Source: Chloroflexota bacterium
GTDB taxonomy: Bacteria; Chloroflexota; Anaerolineae; Promineifilales; Promineifilaceae
Assembly (NCBI GenBank): GCA_030599405.1
Contig: JAUVOB010000095.1
Coordinates: 1 to 6,210, forward strand
DNA length: 6,210 nt
Reading direction: 5' to 3'
This document shows, piece by piece, positions 1-5,636 of the stretch. Every line of letters begins with the position of its first letter. The first letter of the stretch is position 1. The notes below the pieces were generated by a model, which was not told the DNA's origin, made no database searches, and saw nothing but the letters and a program-made list of their open reading frames with translations. The translations under genes and the position numbers were made by a program.

Positions 1-1105
1 GGAGCGATTCAACTCCCGGCAGTTTAAGACGTGGATCGAGGCGCTCAGACTGAAGGCTACTCATCTTTACAACCTGTACCTCAACATCAAAGACGTGCTG
101 GCTGGGCGCTCTTACGATGCCAAGAGATTCCTCGTGTTGTATTCGATCTATGGCAACCTGGGGATGGATTGCCTCGTATTTCTTAAGGGCGTAGTAAAGG
201 AAGTTCTCTCGGCTGCTGGGAACATTGCGCTCAAGGATGTCAGAATACTCGCCCTTCAATTCAGAAGAGCCTTTGTCATCGATAAAACTGACTAGATCGG
301 CCTCCCGCACTAATGCGAATCCTGAGAGAAGGTTTGCCAGGCTGTGAGTATTGCTGGAAACGAAATAAATCGGATGATCTTCAAAATGGATATCGGGAAC
401 AACGTGGCAAACATGGTTCCACCAACGCCTTGTTGCCCGCCGGTAATCAGCAAGCGATCCCGCTAACAATCTTACAGAAAGAGACTGCTTCTCCTGGGCA
501 ATCGTAAGTAAATTACTCGAAAATTCCTCCCCCCAGATAGATCGTAGACGATCTAAATCTTCCATGGGAATCTCGCTCAATTCGCTTAATTTCTCTACCA
601 CGTGCTCAGATTGGTCGAGATCTGAGCCAGTAGAAAGCAACTGAATGATAGAAGGCTTTCCCAGGATCTGATGCAACTTCCTTCTTTCAATCTGATAAGC
701 GGTCAGCGAAGGAATCATATCGTCGATATCAGACCGGCTGGCAATGTAGACCGCGATGGTTTCGTCGCCATCGAAGAAGTAATAGCGACGGCGTCCTGCG
801 GCATTGACAGCTTCCCACGCTTCAACATCGAGATAGCCATGATCGGCGAATACTTGTTCCGATTGGCCCATAACGACAAGCCGGGCACGGGTCAGGCATG
901 CAGGCATGCGGAGAAGTACGTAGATAAAAGCCGCCATGTCCGGCGCAGGATCTTTGGCACTAACATGGAGCGCAGAATTGATTCGTGTATGGGCCTCGAT
1001 AAGTGTTTTTATCTGGACTTCTTCGGTACTCCGGAGAAGGGAGTAATACGTCCGAATATAGAGGGCTAGTTCGTCGCTTCTACGACTGGGTATTGTTCGA
1101 TCCAT
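1..1105 (-). CDS. Protein of unknown function resembling the DUF6909 family, C-terminus cut by window edge
   Basis: An uninterrupted minus-strand frame runs from the ATG at 1105-1103 to the left edge, giving 368 residues without a stop; the C-terminus lies outside. The frame is closed upstream by a TAG at 1135-1133, so 1105 is the only ATG near the start, but no good ribosome site precedes it. Stretches that look conserved are YIRTYYSLLRS (16-26), VVMGQSEQVF (77-86), a block SDIDDMIPSLTAYQIE (125-140) and YFVSSNTHSLANLLSGFAL (247-265). No signal peptide or membrane helix is visible, so it is probably cytosolic. From memory these blocks match a family of unknown function called DUF6909; I could not verify that and propose no reaction. 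It starts 22 bases after the selD stop on the same strand, so the two are probably co-transcribed. The plus-strand ORFs in this region are shadows. That it is a real gene is nearly certain; the family name is tentative. Confidence 0.8.
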   Translation of the reverse strand, partial: MDRTIPSRRSDELALYIRTYYSLLRSTEEVQIKTLIEAHTRINSALHVSAKDPAPDMAAFIYVLLRMPACLTRARLVVMGQSEQVFADHGYLDVEAWEAVNAAGRRRYYFFDGDETIAVYIASRSDIDDMIPSLTAYQIERRKLHQILGKPSIIQLLSTGSDLDQSEHVVEKLSELSEIPMEDLDRLRSIWGEEFSSNLLTIAQEKQSLSVRLLAGSLADYRRATRRWWNHVCHVVPDIHFEDHPIYFVSSNTHSLANLLSGFALVREADLVSFIDDKGSSELKGEYSDILERNVPSSRENFLYYALKKYEAIHPQVAIDRIQHEESLGIVRAPSQHVFDVEVQVVKMSSLQSERLDPRLKLPGVESL

Positions 1106-1127
1106 CTGATTCGTCTGTGCTGAATTG

Positions 1128-2171
1128 CTACTCTACGTGAATATGCCCATCACCAGGTTCGACTTCTCCGATAATTGTGGCCGCCGGGTATAATTCTAGG
1201 AACGTACCGGTTGAGTCTGGTGGAACAGCTGCCAGCAACCCACCGGAGGTCTCCGGCGTCCACAGGATATCTTGATCAACGTCCGAGATACGCTTGCCAA
1301 AGGACACCCATGGAGAGAAATAGTGCTTGTTGTTATGCATGCCCCCCGGAATTTCCCCTGCAAGTCCGTAGCGTCGAGTTCCAGGGAGCCAATAAAGATC
1401 TTGGCTGAATATTTTAAGATCTACACCGCTCAAGTGGGCCATTTCATGAGCGTGGCCTAAGAGACCGAAACCGGTTACATCGGTCATGCTTATCACACCA
1501 GCTGCATCTGCTGCTTCAGCCGCTTCGTGGTTCAACAGCTTCATACTGCGCACAGCCTCCGCGACGTGATCGTCATCTGCCTGTCCACTCTTGAGCGCGG
1601 TAGTTATGATGCCTGTTCCAAGCGGTTTTGTCAGGATAAGCATGTCACCGGGTTTGCTTTTACTCTTGGTTTTGATTCTTGCCAGGTCGACCATTCCAGT
1701 TACGGATAAACCGTACTTCGGTTCCTTATCCGATACACTATGACCGCCGGCAATGACGGCACCCGCTTCTGCAGTTTTCTCTGCACCACCACGCAGTATT
1801 TCTCGCAGATAATCAAGGTTAAAGTCGCTGGGAAAAGCAACAAGATTGACAGCAATCAGAGGTCGACCGCCCATAGCGTAGACATCGGATAGGGCATTGG
1901 CAGCGGCGATAGCACCAAAATCGTAGGGATTATCCACTACGGGTGGGAAAAAGTCCGTCGTGATAACTAGCGCGCGTTTGTCGTCCAGACGATAGACAGC
2001 CGCATCGTCGGCCGATGCCAGACCGACCAACATGTCGGGATGGTCCTCCTCTTTGAATAAATCTCTTAGTGGCTGTAGCACGTACGCCAGATCGGCCGGG
2101 CCGAGCTTAGACGCTCAACCGGCACAAGACGCCAGGCTAGTCAACCTTATCTCTTTCCCACTTTGGATCAT
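1128..2171 (-). CDS. selD: Selenide, water dikinase (selenophosphate synthetase), itself a selenoprotein
   Basis: SelD makes selenophosphate from selenide and ATP (releasing AMP and phosphate), the selenium donor for selenocysteine-tRNA and selenouridine. The frame from ATG 2171 to TAG 1128 holds one TGA (2117-2115). Read as selenocysteine it gives 347 residues, beginning MIQSGKEIRLTSLASCAG, then U19, then ASKLGPADLAYVL. U19 and Lys22 match the catalytic Cys17 and Lys20 of E. coli SelD. Further family motifs are DDAA (55-58), TTDFF (71-75), DFG (84-86), ANALSDVYAMGG (91-102), AGGHS (141-145) and TDVTGFGLLGH (230-240). Asp55, Asp96 and Asp231 are the likely metal ligands. A GAAGGT sequence lies 9 bases before the ATG, and a promoter is visible at 2250-2222. 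A start at GTG 2081 would drop the catalytic residue and is rejected. The gene is the first of a probable two-gene operon with the downstream unknown protein. The SelD identity is certain; the Sec reading is very likely. Confidence 0.95.
2070..2107 (-). promoter_or_regulatory. Candidate bacterial SECIS element: two stem-loops just after the Sec TGA
   Basis: Bacterial SECIS hairpins lie inside the coding sequence shortly after the UGA and bind SelB. Two hairpins can be drawn. The first (2107-2089) has TCGGC pairing with GCCGA around a CCG loop, plus two outer pairs after a mismatch; its loop begins about 15 bases after the TGA. The second (2089-2070) has TGGC/GCCA and GTA/TAC stems with one bulged A, and the 5-base loop CGTGC begins 32 bases after the TGA with G as its second base. 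The second fits the recalled bSECIS rule better (loop 16-37 bases from the UGA, G among the first two loop bases). Which one is used cannot be decided by eye. Confidence 0.5.
2115..2117 (-). other. selD: In-frame TGA read as selenocysteine (Sec19 of SelD)
   Basis: On the minus strand this codon is TGA. It sits between Gly18 (GGT) and Ala20 (GCG) in the motif C-A-G-U-A-S-K, at the position that is Cys or Sec in known SelD proteins. Similarity to SelD continues without a break on both sides, and the upstream 18 codons end in a proper ATG with a ribosome site. A nonsense mutation exactly at the one residue known to be Sec in SelD of other organisms is far less likely than recoding. Confidence 0.9.
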
Positions 2172-2221
2172 TAACGAACTACCTTCAGTGTATGGTATAG
2201 ATCAACGAATGGTCGTCGACC

Positions 2222-2250
2222 AGTATACAGGAGGGCTCCGGATGGGTAAA
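2222..2250 (-). promoter_or_regulatory. Predicted sigma70-type promoter for selD
   Basis: On the minus strand TTTACC (2250-2245) is followed after exactly 17 bases by TATACT (2227-2222). These match the -35 and -10 consensus at four and five of six positions. Transcription would start near 2215, leaving a 5' leader of about 44 bases before the selD ATG at 2171, with room for the GAAGGT ribosome site. It is back to back with the rightward FHA promoter, with 16 bases between the two -35 boxes. Confidence 0.5.
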
Positions 2251-2266
2251 GTAGCCTAGATGCCAA

Positions 2267-2295
2267 TTGACGTCGTTATTCGCGCTCACTATAAT
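2267..2295 (+). promoter_or_regulatory. Near-consensus sigma70 promoter for the FHA gene, giving a probably leaderless transcript
   Basis: TTGACG (2267-2272) and a perfect TATAAT (2290-2295) are separated by the ideal 17 bases. A start 6 to 10 bases past the -10 box falls at 2301-2305, so the mRNA would begin 0 to 4 bases before the ATG at 2305. This also decides the start codon: the in-frame ATG at 2260 lies upstream of the -35 box and would not be on this transcript. Confidence 0.75.
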
Positions 2296-2304
2296 CCCCG
2301 GTCG

Positions 2305-3090
2305 ATGACAAAAATACCCCGATTGCTCAAGGTTGAAGAGAAGGCTCAGGATCTGCTCGAGAGATCGATCAGCCGATTGCTAGGTGAATCAACACTGCCT
2401 AGGGAAATCGCTAGAAAGTTGGTCAATCAGGCAGAACTGAGCCAGTATCAGGGCCGAGTAAGTGACCGCTTCTGGGTCCACCTCTCGCCAGGTGAGACGG
2501 AGGTTCTTCTTGGCGCTTCACCCCTCCTTGAAGACGATCTCTCTCGATTCCTGACCAGTTTCGCAGAAGACGCCGACTCTTCGCCTCTCGATCCTATCAG
2601 AGTGATTTTAGTTCCCGATGAAGGAGCTGCTCCAAGAAATCCCTTCATTGTGCCGGGTTGTGGCATCTTTAGAGCAGATAGCACCAAAGCGATGCAGGCT
2701 ATTAACAACGAATCCTTGTTCGAGGACATGAGATCCCTCGATGCGTTCCTCATTGACGGCACCAGGCATATACCGCTGGATCGACCAACATCATCGATAG
2801 GACGCCACCTCGATAACGATATCGTTGTCGATCATAAAACCGCCAGTAGACGCCACGCGCAGATTCGATGGCGGCACGGAAAGTTTGCCATTCATGATTT
2901 GGGAAGCAAGATCGGAACACAGATAAATGGGATGACAGTGCGCGAGAGTGTTTTGAGCCCCGGGGATGTGATAACCATTGGGGAGCATTCCTATGTCTAT
3001 GGTGAAGGCCTGACGCCAGTCGAGCATGATATGCGGTTCGACCTAACCGGTAGCGGTACGACGCAGGCGTTAGACAACGAGATTTCATGA
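2305..3090 (+). CDS. FhaA-like protein: DUF3662-type N-terminus plus C-terminal FHA domain
   Basis: The protein has 261 residues from ATG 2305. The N-terminal region (about 1-115) resembles the FhaA N-terminal domain (DUF3662): a basic start, then VEEKAQDLLERSISRLLG, LPREIARKLV and a later IRVILVPDEG. A linker leads to an FHA domain (about 147-245) with Gly166-Arg167, Ser181-Arg-Arg-His184 and the loop DLGSKIGT (198-205), then Asn208-Gly209. FHA domains bind phosphothreonine peptides, usually made by PknB-type kinases. The usual GSxNGT loop here has Ile203 (codon ATC, 2911-2913) in place of the conserved Asn, so binding may be weakened or changed. No membrane helix is seen, so it is probably cytosolic. 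The start at 2305 is chosen over 2260 because of the promoter at 2267-2295 and because the protein start then fits the family. Its last codon overlaps the next gene's start (ATGA), implying coupled translation. Confidence 0.85.
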   Translation: MTKIPRLLKVEEKAQDLLERSISRLLGESTLPREIARKLVNQAELSQYQGRVSDRFWVHLSPGETEVLLGASPLLEDDLSRFLTSFAEDADSSPLDPIRVILVPDEGAAPRNPFIVPGCGIFRADSTKAMQAINNESLFEDMRSLDAFLIDGTRHIPLDRPTSSIGRHLDNDIVVDHKTASRRHAQIRWRHGKFAIHDLGSKIGTQINGMTVRESVLSPGDVITIGEHSYVYGEGLTPVEHDMRFDLTGSGTTQALDNEIS

Positions 3091-3521
3091 GCCCGCCGGT
3101 CCTTCTTCTTGTTTTGCGTCTAACCGGAGCCATTCTGTTGCTCTGCTTTCTTGGAGTTATCGCCTGGTTTATATACCGGGATATCCAGCTTGTGACTAGG
3201 CAAACCGGGTATCAGGCAAAGCCGCAGGGAACACTGACTGTCTTGTCAAGCGGGACGGATTCAGTCCAGGTTGGCGACAAGTTCTCTCTTTCCATGGTAA
3301 ACAGCATCGGCCGCGCCCCTGTAAATGTTATCGTGCTTGACGACGATTTCGCCTCTAACAGGCACGCACTGGTAACATGGAGTGGAGAGCAGTGGATGGT
3401 CGAAGACGTGGGGAGCAGAAACGGAACTCTGCTTAATGATTTGCCAGTTGACAGTCAGACAGTTATTGTTTCGGGGGATATACTGACTGTAGGCCGAACA
3501 CGTTTTCGGCTCGATACATAA
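3087..3521 (+). CDS. FhaB-like membrane-anchored FHA-domain protein
   Basis: A 144-residue protein with one N-terminal membrane helix (about 5-30, ending in the basic YRD) followed by a short linker and a cytosolic FHA domain (about 50-144). The phosphothreonine-binding signature is complete: Gly75-Arg76, Ser90-x-Arg92-His93, and DVGSRNGT (107-114) with Asn117. Architecture and size match FhaB of actinobacteria and relatives, where it works with FhaA and PknB-type kinases in cell envelope control; that role is family knowledge and not shown here. Its ATG overlaps the TGA of the FhaA-like gene (ATGA), and no separate ribosome site is obvious, so it depends on translation of the upstream gene. 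Unlike its partner, it keeps the conserved Asn of the binding loop. Confidence 0.88.
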   Translation: MSPPVLLLVLRLTGAILLLCFLGVIAWFIYRDIQLVTRQTGYQAKPQGTLTVLSSGTDSVQVGDKFSLSMVNSIGRAPVNVIVLDDDFASNRHALVTWSGEQWMVEDVGSRNGTLLNDLPVDSQTVIVSGDILTVGRTRFRLDT

Positions 3522-3647
3522 TCAAGCTAGCTTCCTTACTAGTCGGATTTCCTTTCAGCGACCTATCTTCTTGGAAAGGACAATGAAGAAAAGGGGATTG
3601 TGGGCTGCTCTTTAGACTAGATAGGAGTGCGAACGGAGAGAAATGTA
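3522..3647 (+). other. Intergenic gap between the FHA pair and the ABC transporter gene
   Basis: This 126-base stretch has no ORF. It holds an imperfect long-loop inverted repeat (TCCTTTC at 3550-3556 with GAAAGGA at 3574-3580) without a T run, and a purine-rich end. No convincing promoter or terminator is visible, so it is open whether the transporter is co-transcribed with the FHA genes or has its own promoter. Confidence 0.5.
3635..3640 (+). promoter_or_regulatory. Ribosome binding site deciding the ABC transporter start
   Basis: GGAGAG lies 7 bases before ATG 3648, a normal spacing. The in-frame GTG at 3627 has AGGA directly abutting it, too close to act, so 3648 is the better start. Confidence 0.6.
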
Positions 3648-5636
3648 ATGGGTTTTCATGGAGGCGGTTGGTGGGCATTTCTCAGTCATGATGAGAAGCA
3701 GCGTACCCAGGTAGATAGGCAGCTTCTCAGGCGCGTCTGGGTCTTCGCCAGGCCTTATTGGCCGAAAGTGATTGGCATCTTGGTGACGATTTTCTTGATA
3801 TCCGGCATGTCGCTTATCCCGCCACTGTTATTCAAAAGTCTGATCGATAACGCGATCCCCAACCGTGATATCGCCCTGCTGAATACGTTGGCTATCGCCA
3901 TGATCGCCATACCGCTTATCAATGGTGTTATAGGCGTCGTCCAGAGACGTTTGAGCGCCGAGGTTGGGGAGGGCGTGATTTATGATTTGCGTCGAGCCTT
4001 GTACGACCACATGCAACATATGTCGCTCCGCTTCTTTACCCAGACACGAACCGGTGAGCTGATGTCCAGGCTAAATAACGATGTCGTCGGCGCACAGCGA
4101 GCAGTCAGCGGTACTCTCATAACAATCGTTTCGAATATTGTCTCCTTGGTTGCTACCCTGGCGATTATGTTCGTCCTCGAATGGCGCTTAACACTTCTGG
4201 GACTGGCGATACTGCCCTTATTTGTCTTACCAGCCAGACGAGTTGGTAGGAAACTGCGCGATATTCGTCGCAAGTCAATGGAACTTAACGCCGAGATGAA
4301 TGCTGATATGAATGAGACCCTAAATGTGAGTGGGGCTCTATTAGTCAAGCTATTTGGGAGGGAAAAGACGGAAATCGAGAAATTCGCGGACCATGCGGCC
4401 GATGTCCGCGATATCGGCGTTCAGTCGGCCGTCATCAGTCAATGGTTCTTCTTGGCTCTCGGCGTCGTGACGGCGATCGGTACTGCTGCTGTCTACTGGG
4501 CCGGTGGGCACATGGTGCTTCAGGGTGCACTTACCATTGGTACAATCGTCGCCTTTTCCGCGTACCTCACCCGCATGTACGGCCCCCTTATGTCACTCAC
4601 AAACGCTCCTGTCGAATTCGCCCAGAGCATGGTTAGCTTCGAACGCGTTTTCGAAGCTCTTGACATACCGGTTGAAATTGAAGCAAATCCTGGAGCGAGA
4701 GCGATCGATAGGGCATCAGGTAGGATTGAATTTGAATCTGTTTGCTTCACATATACGGAAGGGGAAGACAGCACTCCGGCGGGTTTGAACGAGATAACCC
4801 GATTTGGGTGGGGCGCAGACCAGAGGGCGTTGCTTAGGCGAGGAAAACAAGGTGACGATTCTTCAGGATCAGATGAAAAATCTTCAAACGGAAGGCAGTT
4901 GAAGCGATGGGCCTTGGACGATATTAGTTTTTCCATGCTGCCGGGGCAATTGGTCGCCCTCGTCGGACCAAGCGGCGCAGGTAAAACCACCATCACCTAT
5001 ATGATTCCTCGTCTTTATGATCCTACATCCGGCCGAGTCACCCTTGATGGACATGATTTGAGGGATCTCACCCTTGAGACTTTGTCCGATAATATTGGTA
5101 TGGTTACCCAAGATACGTATCTATTCTTTGAAACGATTGCTTCCAATTTGCTGTACGCCAAACCAAATGCGACCGAGGAAGAGATAACCCAGGCAGCGAA
5201 GGCAGCCAACATCCATGATTTCGTCAGTAGTCTACCCGATGGTTATGACACAGTCGTCGGTGAAAGAGGCTACAGGCTTAGCGGGGGAGAGAGGCAAAGG
5301 ATCGCCATCGCCCGAGTTATTTTGAAAGATCCGCGTCTTCTGGTCTTGGATGAAGCCACTTCGCATCTCGACTCGGTATCCGAAGCCCTTATCCAGGAGG
5401 CTCTGCAGAGAGTTATGCGAGGGCGTACGAGCCTCGTCATCGCCCACCGCCTCTCGACCATCCTGGCAGCCGACCTAATCTTGGTTATGGACGAAGGACG
5501 TCTCGTTCAATCCGGCACCCATGACGACCTCATGGTGAGCGGCGGTCTCTACAAGACCTTGTATGACACGCAATTTAGATTTGAGCCAAATTCAGGCAGC
5601 AATCAACCAGAAGAAATCGTAGGGGCCAAAAGTTAG
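3648..5636 (+). CDS. ABC exporter half-transporter (fused membrane and ATPase domains, MsbA/MDR type)
   Basis: The 662-residue protein starts MGFHGGGWWAFLSHDEKQ. The type I exporter membrane domain (about 30-335) has roughly six helices (near 41-66, 79-99, 155-175, 176-196, 261-285, 292-310). The ATPase domain (about 358-640) is complete: A-loop Tyr369, Walker A GPSGAGKT (440-447), Q-loop Gln488, X-loop VGERG (537-541), signature LSGGE (544-548), Walker B LLVLDE (564-569), D-loop SHLD (572-575) and switch His600. Such proteins work as dimers and export lipids, drugs or peptides using ATP; the substrate cannot be told from the sequence. Odd: about 50 polar, charged residues (371-420) are inserted between the A-loop Tyr and the strand WALDDISF, where most homologs have about ten. 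The gene lies downstream of the FHA pair in the same direction, and its end overlaps the convergent phosphorylase gene by 45 bases. Function class certain, substrate unknown. Confidence 0.95.
   Translation: MGFHGGGWWAFLSHDEKQRTQVDRQLLRRVWVFARPYWPKVIGILVTIFLISGMSLIPPLLFKSLIDNAIPNRDIALLNTLAIAMIAIPLINGVIGVVQRRLSAEVGEGVIYDLRRALYDHMQHMSLRFFTQTRTGELMSRLNNDVVGAQRAVSGTLITIVSNIVSLVATLAIMFVLEWRLTLLGLAILPLFVLPARRVGRKLRDIRRKSMELNAEMNADMNETLNVSGALLVKLFGREKTEIEKFADHAADVRDIGVQSAVISQWFFLALGVVTAIGTAAVYWAGGHMVLQGALTIGTIVAFSAYLTRMYGPLMSLTNAPVEFAQSMVSFERVFEALDIPVEIEANPGARAIDRASGRIEFESVCFTYTEGEDSTPAGLNEITRFGWGADQRALLRRGKQGDDSSGSDEKSSNGRQLKRWALDDISFSMLPGQLVALVGPSGAGKTTITYMIPRLYDPTSGRVTLDGHDLRDLTLETLSDNIGMVTQDTYLFFETIASNLLYAKPNATEEEITQAAKAANIHDFVSSLPDGYDTVVGERGYRLSGGERQRIAIARVILKDPRLLVLDEATSHLDSVSEALIQEALQRVMRGRTSLVIAHRLSTILAADLILVMDEGRLVQSGTHDDLMVSGGLYKTLYDTQFRFEPNSGSNQPEEIVGAKS

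Noticed and set aside
893..908. Tandem duplication of the 8-mer CAGGCATG.
   Set aside because: It is only two copies inside an intact coding frame, with no sign of slippage or frameshift.
671..1069. Plus-strand ORF of 132 codons, and shorter ones at 95-295 and 313-507.
   Set aside because: They lie antisense to a continuous 368-codon minus-strand frame with protein-like motifs and show no recognisable features themselves.
1128..2081. SelD beginning at GTG 2081 (317 residues).
   Set aside because: This would remove the catalytic residue, Lys22 and the N-terminal segment that is clearly coding up to 2171.
2229..2262. AGGAGGG followed 6 bases later by ATG 2242, a five-codon ORF MGKVA ending in TAG directly before the in-frame ATG at 2260; looks like a leader peptide or amber-interrupted start of the FHA gene.
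   Set aside because: It lies upstream of the TTGACG/TATAAT promoter, overlaps the leftward selD promoter, and the FHA protein fits its family better from 2305. Most likely chance.
2260..2304. Longer FHA gene start at ATG 2260.
   Set aside because: The stretch contains the promoter -35 and -10 boxes, has no properly spaced ribosome site, and the residues do not resemble an FhaA N-terminus.
3550..3580. Inverted repeat TCCTTTC/GAAAGGA after the FHA pair as a terminator.
   Set aside because: The loop is 17 bases, the stem is AT-rich and short, and no T run follows on either strand.
4635..4658. Perfect 9-base inverted repeat AGCTTCGAA/TTCGAAGCT with a 6-base loop inside the ABC transporter gene.
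   Set aside because: It encodes the ordinary segment SFERVFEA of the transporter, where the repeated Phe-Glu explains the symmetry; one such repeat is expected by chance in a window this size.
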